This document shows, one piece after another, positions 7,410 to 16,571 of a stretch of DNA of 36,610 nucleotides (position 1 is its first letter; each line of letters opens with the position of its first letter). The notes under the pieces were generated by a model, which was not told where the DNA came from, made no database searches, and saw only the letters and a list, made by a program, of their open reading frames with translations. The stretch comes from a virus: the IMG/VR virus record IMGVR_UViG_3300021356_000066, positions 1 to 36,610 of that record, one strand, 5' to 3'. The translations under genes and the position numbers were made by a program.

Positions 7410-8678
7410 TTATGGAGTTAAGTAGCTCTGTGCTTGTGGAGATAGACCAGAAGCAGTAGGACCAGCATCTACAAAGATGTCGCCATAGAATGCTAAAGCA
7501 GGTGCGTTTTCTCCTAGTTTTTCTTCTAGGGTAGCTCGTGTGTCTCTGTAGTTTTTAATGGTACGCTGTGCGTTGTCTTTGATTACACCTAAAAGACGCT
7601 TTAAAGCTACTCTGTCAACAGTAATATTACCTGCTACTACTTTCTCTGCGTACTCACGGTCAGCATCCGACAAGCCCGTACCAGCACCTAAGTTGGTAAT
7701 GTACTGTGCCACACGTCTACCTGACTCTGCAATGTAAGCTTCTGTGTCAGCGATAGTAGAAGGATCAACTACGTCAAGACCAAAGGCACGAGCGTATCTA
7801 GAGATATTCAGCTTAAGTTCTGCACCAGCGCCTGTGAACATGTTGTCAATCGTCGGGAGTGTACGGTTGACCGATCCAAGAGCGTCTGCGGCAAGTCTAG
7901 CATTTTCGTGTGCTTCAGCAAAGTTCTTAGCACCTACTTTAGCCAACTCATCTGCCATACCTGTGGCGATGTTTTCCACACGCTGTATTTGAGGTGGTGC
8001 CTGTTCTAACCCAAGTTCGCTTGCTTCGACCCATTTTTGTGTTTCGTCGCTCCACACACGACCACGCTCGTTGACGCGGAAGAACTCAACTTTGTTGTCT
8101 CTTTGGAAAGGCTTAAGGTCGCCTTTTTCACCTGAGATGTACTCATTGAAAACACTGTCACGAACCGTTGCTAACTCAAGTTCATCAAACAAGTCTGGAG
8201 AAATACCAGCCGCATTTGCCATACGCTTTCGTACTAAAGGACTTTGAGTAGGCATTTTATCAAGTTCTGCCTGACGGATTTCTTTAGCAATGTCCTTAAG
8301 CTCTTCTTTATCAGCTACGCCTTCGACACGCGAAGCAAGCTCAGGCAAACCCAAAGAAGTAGCAGCAGCAGCAAGGCTGGCCTTACGTGCGCCAAAGGCT
8401 GACTCTGCTGTAATTTGTGCTTGTAGTTTACGTGCTGCTTCTTCGTACTTTACAGCATTAGGGATGTCACCTTGCTGCCGGTAAAACTGAGCCAACTGAA
8501 GCAAACCTTCAGGAGAGTTAGTGTCAATCTGAGCCAGCTGTTGACGCTGTTGTTGCATCTGTTGTTGCTGCCTAAGTTGTGCAGGAAGCTGTGCTGCTTG
8601 TTGTGAGGCAGTAAACAATCCTTGACCATAAGTAGGTTGCAACAGACCTTGTAAAAATGCTTGTGAAAACTTAGCCAT
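7410..8678 (-). CDS. Putative internal virion protein, Gln-rich N-terminus
   Basis: The 422-aa product begins MAKFSQAFLQGLLQPTYGQG and has a Gln-rich, probably coiled-coil segment at residues 35-50. A TPR-like helical pair follows (LLQLAQFYRQQGDIPNAVKY, about residues 59-78). The rest is mixed alpha-helical with no known catalytic motif. The gene lies in the tail/internal protein cluster, 2 nt after the preceding gene. By position it is an internal or ejection protein; a tail assembly role is possible. Confidence 0.7.
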   Translation of the reverse strand: MAKFSQAFLQGLLQPTYGQGLFTASQQAAQLPAQLRQQQQMQQQRQQLAQIDTNSPEGLLQLAQFYRQQGDIPNAVKYEEAARKLQAQITAESAFGARKASLAAAATSLGLPELASRVEGVADKEELKDIAKEIRQAELDKMPTQSPLVRKRMANAAGISPDLFDELELATVRDSVFNEYISGEKGDLKPFQRDNKVEFFRVNERGRVWSDETQKWVEASELGLEQAPPQIQRVENIATGMADELAKVGAKNFAEAHENARLAADALGSVNRTLPTIDNMFTGAGAELKLNISRYARAFGLDVVDPSTIADTEAYIAESGRRVAQYITNLGAGTGLSDADREYAEKVVAGNITVDRVALKRLLGVIKDNAQRTIKNYRDTRATLEEKLGENAPALAFYGDIFVDAGPTASGLSPQAQSYLTP

Positions 8679-8680
8679 AA

Positions 8681-9676
8681 TTAACCACTCCCCGGAATTA
8701 AGCTACCAAAAAAGTTACCTAAAGCAGAAGCCATACCAGAAGCAGAAGTCTGAGTTGACCTAGGCGTCAAAGCTCCTGACAAAAGGCCGGTGCCTGTTTG
8801 ACCCAGCAAGTTTGCTCGTGCCTGTTCTGCAATCAGTCTTGCTTCTAAGCCAGACATAGCCGCTTCGCCAAACAATCCAGCGCCCTGTAGCTGTGCTTGC
8901 TGTTGCAACGCTGCCAATTGCTGTGCAGGCTGCGTAGCCGCCATAAGCTGTTGCTGTGGTACGTAACCTGCGCCAAGGAATGCTTGACCAAGCTGTGCTT
9001 GCTGCATTTGCTCTTGACGTGCCTGCTGTGCCGCACCAAGTCTTGCTTGCGCCATTGCTTGTTGTTGCGCTCGTTCCATAGCAAGTTGCTCAGGTGTACC
9101 ACCAAACTGCGCTGTGCGTATACCAAGCCGTCCTTGTGCTGCTAAACGCTCTTCTAAGCCAAGACGCTCCATGCGCTCATCAGCCTCAGTAGCCGCCCTG
9201 ATTTGTTCGTATAGCTCGTTTTCACGGACAGAAGGATCAACCATAGCTCCTCCGAACATCTGACCAGCGCCACCTAAAAGCTGTCTTTGCATTGCCAGTT
9301 CATCAGGAGACAAACCCATAGTGGTTTCTACTACGCCTTCAGGAGTTACTCTTGTTCCCATTCCAGCGCCAGTAGCAGTCGTTACCGTAAACGGTCTAAA
9401 CTGCGTTTGCTCTAGTTGGGTTTCAGCAAGCTCCATAGCGCCCGGTATACGAACACCATCGACAGTCGTACCTAAAACTGCTTGTCTACCTATGTCGCTA
9501 AGACGATCGTAAGCTTCACCTGTTAACAGTCCACCAACAACACCCGGAAGTAAAACATCGGGTTGCAATAGGTATGACCCAAGATCTCCCAACAAACCAA
9601 GAAAGGCGTTTCCTCCACCTCCAGAGCTTTCCTCCGTGGTAGATGTTGTATTACTTGTTACTATAGGACCAGCCAT
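8681..9676 (-). CDS. Putative internal virion protein, Ala/Gln-rich
   Basis: This 331-aa protein opens with a Ser/Thr/Gly-rich low-complexity tail (to about residue 22), then a hydrophobic Leu/Gly-rich stretch (residues 24-52, LLPGVVGGLLTG) that could interact with membranes. A long Ala/Gln/Leu helix-forming region follows (about 190-290). The family is unknown. It directly follows the tail nozzle gene, so it probably belongs to the particle. High Ala and Gln content with few charges resembles ejected internal proteins such as T7 gp14, but there is no clear sequence match. Confidence 0.68.
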   Translation of the reverse strand: MAGPIVTSNTTSTTEESSGGGGNAFLGLLGDLGSYLLQPDVLLPGVVGGLLTGEAYDRLSDIGRQAVLGTTVDGVRIPGAMELAETQLEQTQFRPFTVTTATGAGMGTRVTPEGVVETTMGLSPDELAMQRQLLGGAGQMFGGAMVDPSVRENELYEQIRAATEADERMERLGLEERLAAQGRLGIRTAQFGGTPEQLAMERAQQQAMAQARLGAAQQARQEQMQQAQLGQAFLGAGYVPQQQLMAATQPAQQLAALQQQAQLQGAGLFGEAAMSGLEARLIAEQARANLLGQTGTGLLSGALTPRSTQTSASGMASALGNFFGSLIPGSG

Positions 9677-9688
9677 AGTTATCTCCCG

Positions 9689-11197
9689 TTAAAGTAGCTT
9701 TCCTATCAAAGCCATTACGTTAATCTCCTGTAGTGATAGCTGTGAGCCATCAATCTCTGCTTCTAAACCTACAACAACACTTGTTCCGTAGCCTGTTGCG
9801 TTTAAACTTCTTTGGTTAGTCAAAGCACCGCCTGTGAATTCCACAGTTGTGTACTCGCTTTCGTTGAAGAAACCAGTAATCTGATCTCCTACTGTAAACT
9901 CTGCTGTTGCGTACGTACCTTCAAAGTCATACGCCCATTTCATAAATACTGTTGCGTTGTTTGCACCAACAAGTGTAGGCTTTAGCTTCTTCAAGATCTT
10001 GACTCTGGAACTGTCACCAAATGTCAAACTTGGGCTGTAGTACTTAAAGCGGTAACCTAAACCGTTGTCCTGATAGCCAGTGTACTGACTTATACCTTCA
10101 GACGTGCCTATGTAAAAGTCACCGTTGTCCAAGCGCGTGTAACAGCTAAAGCCTGTAGAAGGCCAGCGAGTAACACGATACGAACCATTCTCTGTTGTGC
10201 CTCTAACGTCGAAGCAGTAGGTGTTGTCTTGGCCTACAAAGGTCAATAAGTAAAAACCTTCTTCAGGACTATAAGCAGATCTAAAGAATGTGTTTTCTGT
10301 TTGCAACGCACTAATAATGTCTTTTGTAATGTTTCCAGACAGACTACTAATAGGTAGTGACTTCTCTTGTATTGTTCTACCAAAACTTTTAAGACCTGTG
10401 TGTGCTAAGAACAACACGTCTGTACCAGTGTATTGTACAGTGTCTCTATCTACGCAACCAACGCCTGCTACAGTGTCAGCCAGTGTCATTGTTGCTGGTG
10501 CTTCTGCTCCTTGATATGCAATGATGCTGTGCTTACCAAAGATAATTAAGAGTCCATTGTGTGCAGCTAAAGCTACAATCTCGTCATACCCATCAGGCCA
10601 GACCTTTGACACATCAATAGAGCCGCTAGTACCGCCTGTGTAGTCGTGACCAATAAGCAAGTCAGACCAGTAAACAATAGAAGGACTACCACCAACACCT
10701 GTTACCCAAAGACGACCATAGGCTGACAGCACTTCGTTACCTAGTGGAACACCAGCAGCGCCAGCTACTGAGTCTAAACGTACTACAGACGAGCCGTCGT
10801 ACACCAAAGGCTCATGAGAAGCTTGAAACAAGTACGCCTTGTCGTTAAAGTTGACAATTTTCCAGTTGTCTGCTGTAACTGTGTAACTACCGGGTGTTGC
10901 GTCAGTAAGTGTAGTAGTTCCTGTGAATATTTTATTATTACCTACAGACAAAACTACGTTGCTGCCAGTGCTTCTGTCAAACTCTTTTATAGCCCTAATC
11001 GTGCCAGAGCCTAACGCTGTCTTGTTAGTTGTAATAACACTATGACCCTTACGTGCCGCAATACGACCACGTTTGTCAATAACAGCGTTGTCTGCTATTT
11101 CAGCAAACGACGGATCTTGAGCTAACGGCGAGTCTTCAGTGTTAATACCTTTGAAGGCCGGTGCTACAAGATTAATGCTTTGTAGTTGTTGTGCCAT
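9689..11197 (-). CDS. Tail nozzle / tail tubular protein B-like protein
   Basis: The 502-aa protein is predicted to be almost wholly beta-strand. It contains phrases typical of podovirus nozzle or tail-stabilising proteins: FKGINTEDSPLAQDPSFAE near the N-terminus, IDKRGRIAARKGHS, then repeated blade-like units (SVGNNKIFTGT, NFNDKAYLFQASHEPLVYDG) suggesting a beta-propeller. It follows the adaptor gene with one base between them, as gp12 follows gp11 in T7. It should form the distal end of the short tail through which DNA leaves. The fold is inferred from pattern, not from an alignment. Confidence 0.68.
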   Translation of the reverse strand: MAQQLQSINLVAPAFKGINTEDSPLAQDPSFAEIADNAVIDKRGRIAARKGHSVITTNKTALGSGTIRAIKEFDRSTGSNVVLSVGNNKIFTGTTTLTDATPGSYTVTADNWKIVNFNDKAYLFQASHEPLVYDGSSVVRLDSVAGAAGVPLGNEVLSAYGRLWVTGVGGSPSIVYWSDLLIGHDYTGGTSGSIDVSKVWPDGYDEIVALAAHNGLLIIFGKHSIIAYQGAEAPATMTLADTVAGVGCVDRDTVQYTGTDVLFLAHTGLKSFGRTIQEKSLPISSLSGNITKDIISALQTENTFFRSAYSPEEGFYLLTFVGQDNTYCFDVRGTTENGSYRVTRWPSTGFSCYTRLDNGDFYIGTSEGISQYTGYQDNGLGYRFKYYSPSLTFGDSSRVKILKKLKPTLVGANNATVFMKWAYDFEGTYATAEFTVGDQITGFFNESEYTTVEFTGGALTNQRSLNATGYGTSVVVGLEAEIDGSQLSLQEINVMALIGKLL

Positions 11198-11198
11198 A

Positions 11199-11846
11199 TC
11201 AAATAGTCCTAAAGTACATTTCCTCAGGATGCTTTGCTGCGTCTATAGCAATAGCGTCAGACAAAAACTTTTCTGCAATTTGAAAATACTCAGCAGCAGA
11301 AGTACCGCCCGTTTCTCCGCGTTCACGAGTTAACAAAGCAACAGCTAAATGAACTACAGGCATTGCAGGGACAAGCAACGAGTCTGTGTTAGCGCTCAAG
11401 TCAGCCTGTCGCTTAATTACGTCAAATCGTAGACTGTACACACCGTCTGGTGTTGGTCCTACAAGCACTTCAGTGTCTCCGTTAGAGTCTAAACCGTTGT
11501 ACGTGTAGTACTTAGGCGCACCCTCTACCGCATTAGAAATATACAACGCGTCGTTAAACCAGTTTTTAGTTTGGTACTCCATAAAACAATTTTGAGTATC
11601 GTTTAAGACAGACATAACTTTTACGTTGTCACCACCGCCTGTCAGTGAGTAACTGTTGTCAGAAGCAGAAGTAGTTACAACAATAGTTTCACGTAAGGCT
11701 GACCAGTCTGTTGCTTCTTCTACTAACTTCTTAGCGTCGTTAATAAAGTCACCAACCATTTTGTTATAGGTTGTGCTTGTGACTGACGTAGTTTCTTCTT
11801 CACGCAATCGACGCAGTACACTGTTCATTAAATTTAAATACGTCAT
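11199..11846 (-). CDS. Head-to-tail adaptor / tail tubular protein A-like (gp11-like)
   Basis: The 215-aa protein has the layout of podovirus adaptor proteins: an N-terminal helical part (MTYLNLMNSVLRRLREEE, then FINDAKKLVEEATDWSALR at about residues 33-51) and a central beta region (YSLTGGGDNVKVMSV). C-terminal helices (VVHLAVALLTRERGETGG and AEKFLSDAIAIDAA) end the protein. It would dock below the portal and carry the nozzle and fibres. The start overlaps the preceding gene by 4 nt (ATGA). Confidence 0.72.
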   Translation of the reverse strand: MTYLNLMNSVLRRLREEETTSVTSTTYNKMVGDFINDAKKLVEEATDWSALRETIVVTTSASDNSYSLTGGGDNVKVMSVLNDTQNCFMEYQTKNWFNDALYISNAVEGAPKYYTYNGLDSNGDTEVLVGPTPDGVYSLRFDVIKRQADLSANTDSLLVPAMPVVHLAVALLTRERGETGGTSAAEYFQIAEKFLSDAIAIDAAKHPEEMYFRTI

Positions 11847-14800
11847 ACTAACATTCCTGATTTTTTACCGCCCATTCCCATTGTTAATAACCTATCAATT
11901 TCTTTGTTATAGTCTGTTTTTGGTTGTGGCTGTAACGCTTTTGCCAACATTGGGTCATACTCAAATGTCTCTTTAAAAGGATCATACTCTCTAGGTGCAG
12001 GCGCAGGTGCTACTTGTCCACCCGCAATAGCCCCAAGAAGACCGCCAACACCACCAGTAATCATGTCTTGAAGTCGCTGTGTTTCTTCTCCTATGATGGT
12101 TCTAATTTCCTCTTGACCTCCAAGCAACCCCTCTTGTCCTGTAAGAATATCTCGTTGTCCTTCTGCTAAGCTATCAATTGCATTTAGCATTAAGTCTTGA
12201 CGTTCAAGAACACCATCTTCGCCTGTTATGGCATTAAAGCCAGCATTCAAGCTATTTGTTATAGACAAGAAAGCCTCATCCATATCAGCATTAGTTGGTA
12301 TGTTTTCTAGTGAAGCATTAAGAGCCAGAGTCAACTCGTTTTGAGTTAACGTATCAGGCATCAAAGCCGCTATCTGATTAAGCTGGTCTTCATTAAACCT
12401 AAACTCACTCAGCGCAGTACGGACGTTAGCGTCTGTAGCAAAGTTTAAGCCTGAGATAGCATCAGTAATGGTTGTTGTTGCGGTGTTTAAGCCTTCAGCA
12501 GTAGCAACACCCGTTAGTGCTGTATCAATCAATGTGCCAATATCAGTAAGCTGTAAGCCTGCTGGCATTGCGCTAACAATTTGATTTATTTGCGCTTCAC
12601 TAAATGCGTAGTTAGATAAGATATCTCTAACATTATCTGGAGTAGCAAAACCAAGATTGCTTAACGATAAATTAATTGCATTTACAGCGTCGGTAACGTT
12701 TGTTGCTGTTGCAAGATCCGCATCTGCAAATAACTGAGTAATCTCTTCACCTGACAGATTCTCAGGTATGTCGATTGCTCCAGATATTTGATCGAGTTGC
12801 TCAGGAGTAAACTCAAACTCTGACAAGGCTGTACGTACAGTCTCATCAACACTTATAGCGCCTTCACCGATTAAGCCCATGTCAGCTAACTCAGTTCGTA
12901 AGTTAGCAATGTCTGTCGCTGTGGCTACATCTGCTCCTTCACCAATTAAGCCAGCGGCTACAAGATCGTCACGGAGACTACTAATATCGCCAGTAGTAGC
13001 AAAGATTGCGTCTTCACCTAAAAGACCAGACTCAGTTAAAGCGGTAACTAAGTTATCTAGATCTTCTTGAGACGCAACAGTTACGTCTTCGCCAATAACA
13101 CCGGAAGCAATTAACTCATCTCGCAGACTAGAAAGCTCTTCTGAAGTTGCCAGTAATAAAGCACCTTCTTCGTCTATTACGTTTGTTTGTTGTAACGTTG
13201 TTACAAACTGGTCTGTAATATCCTGCTCAATGACATTACCGTCAGCGTCAACAATACCTGCATTTTGCAAGGTAAGTAAAACACTGTCGCTTACGTCTAA
13301 AGACAACTGCCCTTCGTCGTCAACGACGCCAAGAGTTTGTAACGCTGAAATAACACCGCCTTCAACATCAACAGCTTCAGGCTGAATAATGTTGCCTTCT
13401 TCATCAACTAGCCCTACATCTTGCAAGGTAGTTAAGAACTGACCTGAAATATCTTGTTCAATGACATTACCGTCAGCGTCAACAATACCTGCATTTTGTA
13501 AAGCAAGTAATACATCGCCGCTAACATCTAAAGATAGCTGTCCATCAGCGTCTACAAGGCCGATGCTTTGCAAGGCAGAAATAACACCGCCTTCAACATC
13601 AACAGCCTCTGGAGGTATTAAGTTGCCTTCAGCGTCTAAAATGCCTGCTGTTGTTAATGCTGCAAGAACTTCAGCTTGAACATCAGGGAAGACTTGTTGG
13701 ATAAAGTTACCATCAGCGTCTACAATACCTGCGCTAGTTAATGCGGCAAGAACTTCTGACTGTATGTCTTGACGTATAACATTGCCTTCAGCATCAATGA
13801 TTCCTGAATCAAAAAGAACTTGCCTAACACCGTCTACAAGATCTGCGGTTGTAGCAAAAGAAGCCTCGCCAATAATGTCTGCAAACAAGCTTCTAATAAC
13901 TGATTCGTCAGTAACTACGCTTGTATCGCCTTCAGGCTCTGGTTCAGGTTCTGGTTGAGGCTCACCCTCGGGTTCTGGCTCAGGTTCTGGCTCAGGTTGA
14001 ACAGGATCCATTACAGGGTCAGTACCGACATCTCCGAACTTATCATCACCCCCTGTTTCATCCCCTACGAATGTTTCTTCGGCTGGGTCGAACTCACCCT
14101 CTGGTTCAGGTTCTGGCTCTGTAACAGGATCGGTACCAAATTGATTATCTTCTTTAGTGTCGTCTCCGATTACTCCTATCTCTTCGGCTGGTTCAGGTTC
14201 TGGCTCAGGTGCTGGTCCTCTGTCAGGATCTTCAATGTAAGTAGGAACGTCGAAGTAGTCGTCTAAGAAGAAATCGTACCGTGACTGTTCATCAAGCACC
14301 TTCCAGTCTTGAGGGATTATACCTCCTTCTGCCTCATAACGCTCTATCAAGTCATCCATAGAATATTCATAGATGTCTTCTTCTAGTGCGTGAAACGACA
14401 AATCATCTAACAGTGACTGATATGTACCGGAACCAACTACCTCTAGACCAGTATCTTCTAACTGCTGTCTGGTGTACTCACCATTAAACTCAAAGTCAAT
14501 GTCTTCGCTTTCTGCTAATTGGAAGTACTCATTACCCTCACTGCTTACAAAGTAGTTGTCACCTCTATTGGTAAACATTAGGGTAGGGTCTGGCTCTTCT
14601 TCTTGAGTTATAGGTGGCAGCTGGTCTTCTGTCGCTGTGCCTGAGTCTATTAAAACATTGCGCACAGAGCTATATATAGCACCACCAATGTTTTCTGCTA
14701 AGATGCCTCCAAGCCAGTCAGGGATACCAGAGGGAAAACTGCTAGAGAATATACCGCCAATAATAGCTCCTGCTTGCGTAGGATCTGCTACTGCTCCTTG

Positions 14801-15616
14801 TATTTGACCAAGAACTTCAGTTAAAATGCCTTCATCACCAAATATTTCATCAGCTAAGTCACCGCCAGCGCCTATAATAACTTGACCAACACCGCTTAAA
14901 ATCTCTCCTATAGACTCTCCTTCTCCTACTGCATCAATAAGATCGCCAGCAATATCGTTGACTTTGTTTATTGTTTCTCCAACCGAAGGTAAGAAAATAA
15001 CACCAGCAGTAGGCATCCAGTTAGGTAGCGATATTCCGGGAATGTAAGGAATTAAATCTCTAAGAATGCCATCAACATTTTGTAAAATGTTTTCTGTTGT
15101 TATAGTGACACCAGCGCCACTACGAATGACTATTGTTTCTCCACTGGGTCCGCCAACAGTTGTAATAGGAGAAGTAGGAGTAGCACCAGCAAATGACATG
15201 CCTGCTTGAGATATAACTTCTGATGTTAAACTACCAGTAGGAGCAGGCAACTCTGCCAAGCCTTCTGGATTGTTTATCATCGTAGAAATGATTCTGTCTG
15301 CTTCTACAATAGAAACAGTTTGATCCCACCAGTCAGAAACGCCGTCTATGTCTTTAAGAAAATCAAGCTCAAAAGCAAGTAATTCGTCTACTGTTGCTTC
15401 ATCATTAGCATATCTATCAAACAACTCCCCTAATTCTTCAACTTCTTGCTGACGATAAATTCGATCCATATCATCGTATTCGCCAGCAGGATCTTGCTCT
15501 TCGTAGTAAGTACTTAAGAAGTTATTAAGTATGTCAAACCACTGATTGAAGGGAACTCCTTCGTTATTAGAAGCTTTGAAAACTCTACCGGTTCCCGGAT
15601 TTATTTCATATGCCAT
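11843..15616 (-). CDS. 1257-aa repeat-containing putative virion protein
   Basis: This is the largest protein in the window. The N-terminal 120 residues are acidic (MAYEINPGTGRVFKASNNEG). Residues about 130-320 are Gly/Ile-rich and partly hydrophobic. About 467-565 hold several Pro-Glu linkers. From about 595 a run of nine 23-28-aa repeats has the consensus LxxxGIVDADGNVIxxD, followed by four degenerate units of the form LRDELxxxGLIGEGA and further SEFxFxxxQLNQI units to about 1090. The C-terminal 160 residues contain a helical segment and a Gly-rich, Pro-rich tail. It lies between the holin and tail adaptor genes, so it is probably a particle component such as a tail or ejection protein. Function is unknown. 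Acidic DxDG loops might bind Ca2+, which is a guess. Confidence 0.8.
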   Translation of the reverse strand: MAYEINPGTGRVFKASNNEGVPFNQWFDILNNFLSTYYEEQDPAGEYDDMDRIYRQQEVEELGELFDRYANDEATVDELLAFELDFLKDIDGVSDWWDQTVSIVEADRIISTMINNPEGLAELPAPTGSLTSEVISQAGMSFAGATPTSPITTVGGPSGETIVIRSGAGVTITTENILQNVDGILRDLIPYIPGISLPNWMPTAGVIFLPSVGETINKVNDIAGDLIDAVGEGESIGEILSGVGQVIIGAGGDLADEIFGDEGILTEVLGQIQGAVADPTQAGAIIGGIFSSSFPSGIPDWLGGILAENIGGAIYSSVRNVLIDSGTATEDQLPPITQEEEPDPTLMFTNRGDNYFVSSEGNEYFQLAESEDIDFEFNGEYTRQQLEDTGLEVVGSGTYQSLLDDLSFHALEEDIYEYSMDDLIERYEAEGGIIPQDWKVLDEQSRYDFFLDDYFDVPTYIEDPDRGPAPEPEPEPAEEIGVIGDDTKEDNQFGTDPVTEPEPEPEGEFDPAEETFVGDETGGDDKFGDVGTDPVMDPVQPEPEPEPEPEGEPQPEPEPEPEGDTSVVTDESVIRSLFADIIGEASFATTADLVDGVRQVLFDSGIIDAEGNVIRQDIQSEVLAALTSAGIVDADGNFIQQVFPDVQAEVLAALTTAGILDAEGNLIPPEAVDVEGGVISALQSIGLVDADGQLSLDVSGDVLLALQNAGIVDADGNVIEQDISGQFLTTLQDVGLVDEEGNIIQPEAVDVEGGVISALQTLGVVDDEGQLSLDVSDSVLLTLQNAGIVDADGNVIEQDITDQFVTTLQQTNVIDEEGALLLATSEELSSLRDELIASGVIGEDVTVASQEDLDNLVTALTESGLLGEDAIFATTGDISSLRDDLVAAGLIGEGADVATATDIANLRTELADMGLIGEGAISVDETVRTALSEFEFTPEQLDQISGAIDIPENLSGEEITQLFADADLATATNVTDAVNAINLSLSNLGFATPDNVRDILSNYAFSEAQINQIVSAMPAGLQLTDIGTLIDTALTGVATAEGLNTATTTITDAISGLNFATDANVRTALSEFRFNEDQLNQIAALMPDTLTQNELTLALNASLENIPTNADMDEAFLSITNSLNAGFNAITGEDGVLERQDLMLNAIDSLAEGQRDILTGQEGLLGGQEEIRTIIGEETQRLQDMITGGVGGLLGAIAGGQVAPAPAPREYDPFKETFEYDPMLAKALQPQPKTDYNKEIDRLLTMGMGGKKSGMLV
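13136..13597 (-). repeat. Tandem duplication of a 231-bp (77-aa) cassette
   Basis: Within the 1257-aa protein gene, 13367-13597 and 13136-13366 are successive copies of a 231-bp unit, each made of three smaller repeats (24, 25 and 28 aa). Identical blocks such as TAACACCGCCTTCAACATCA recur at exactly 231 bp (13351 and 13582). The first two sub-units are best kept; the third has drifted in the second copy. Residues are about 674-750 and 751-827. Confidence 0.9.
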
Positions 15617-16015
15617 TTATTGTTCCCTCGATACGCCCTTAGTTTTTTCATAAGAGCGCATAGCACCAAGACCAAGCATACCCATCAGTACAGGCATCAT
15701 AGTCTCTAGGTCAATCAGTGGTATAGTAACTTCAATAGCCAACAGAGCTAGTACAAAGTTGGTAAAGGGTATAACCATAAAGTTACCAGTCATACCCAAG
15801 ACACAGCACCAGCCAACAGCAGGTCTCCAACCAGAGACAAACAAAGACTTGTGTGCTGCTTCTACTTTGTTAACTTCTAGCTGCGCCTTAGCAAGCTCCT
15901 GAGCGTGTCTTTGAGCCATTGTAGCAACTTCATGGGCCAGCCTAGCCTTCTGGTCCTTGTCCTGTACAAACTTGTCTAGAAGCCCTGTAACAGGCCCTAT
16001 GAGCGACTCAATCAT
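15617..16015 (-). CDS. Holin, GTA/3-TM type
   Basis: The 132-aa protein has a helical N-terminal half (residues 1-60, rich in Lys, Glu and Gln), then SGWRPAVGWCCVLGM and three hydrophobic segments at about 63-80, 82-100 and 105-120. It ends in a short charged tail. The SGWRP-GW signature and topology fit the 3-TM holin family found in gene transfer agents and many marine phages. It would open the inner membrane for the M15 endolysin encoded at 27603-27953. It overlaps the XhlA-like gene by 4 nt and directly precedes the 1257-aa gene. Confidence 0.82.
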   Translation of the reverse strand: MIESLIGPVTGLLDKFVQDKDQKARLAHEVATMAQRHAQELAKAQLEVNKVEAAHKSLFVSGWRPAVGWCCVLGMTGNFMVIPFTNFVLALLAIEVTIPLIDLETMMPVLMGMLGLGAMRSYEKTKGVSREQ

Positions 16016-16209
16016 CTAGCAAACTCCAAGATAGCAATAGCCATAGTGACGATAACAGCAATAGAAGCAAAGCCGCTTGTCATCATCTTTTCTAGTTTGT
16101 CAAAGCGTTGGTTATGTGCGTCCAGTTGCATCTGAATCATTTCATAACGAATACTACACTCACGCTCATGAGCTTCTAACCGACTTATTGCTTGCTCTAG
16201 GTCTGACAT
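16012..16209 (-). CDS. XhlA-like small membrane protein (lysis-associated)
   Basis: The 65-aa protein has a charged, coiled-coil-prone N-terminal part (residues 1-45, with QRFDKLEKMM) and a single C-terminal transmembrane segment (about 46-62, FASIAVIVTMAIAILEF). This is the layout of the XhlA/hemolysin family, which partners a holin. It sits between a spanin-like gene and the holin with a 4-nt overlap, so a lysis role is likely. The family call rests on layout and context only. Confidence 0.68.
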   Translation of the reverse strand: MSDLEQAISRLEAHERECSIRYEMIQMQLDAHNQRFDKLEKMMTSGFASIAVIVTMAIAILEFAR

Positions 16210-16211
16210 GA

Positions 16212-16571
16212 CTATTCCTTATTATTTTGCTCGACAGTTACCTGAGCGTCTAGTTTACCGATTTCTACTTCTAGTCTGTTTAGCTGCCTGCGTAACTCGT
16301 GTATTTCTACGTTGCGTTCTTCCAGAGCCATGATCTTAGCGTTCTGTATTAGATCGTCTGGTAACGCACCACGTAGACCTAGAGGCCATTCACGAACAAA
16401 CGCAGAGTTTTCCTGTATGTTCATGTCCTGTATTTCTTGGCTGTGTTCAACCGTAGTAATACGAGTGTCTAGAGTTACGTAAGCAGTAGTAGCCATAACG
16501 ATGCCAGCACCAAGAGCAACTAAGTTCCTTAGCGGTATAGCGACCTTGGTGTTGTCATCAATTTCAGGCAT
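16212..16571 (-). CDS. Putative i-spanin-like membrane protein
   Basis: The 119-aa product has one N-terminal transmembrane segment (LRNLVALGAGIVMATTAYVT, about residues 14-33) and a periplasmic part ending in a coiled coil (MALEERNVEIHELRRQLNRL). That is the topology of an Rz-type inner-membrane spanin. No overlapping Rz1-like lipoprotein frame was recognised, so a unimolecular or unusual partner would be needed. ATG at 16571 shares TAATG with the end of the upstream gene and is preferred over a TTG two codons earlier. It belongs to the lysis cassette with the XhlA-like protein and holin. Confidence 0.6.
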   Translation of the reverse strand: MPEIDDNTKVAIPLRNLVALGAGIVMATTAYVTLDTRITTVEHSQEIQDMNIQENSAFVREWPLGLRGALPDDLIQNAKIMALEERNVEIHELRRQLNRLEVEIGKLDAQVTVEQNNKE

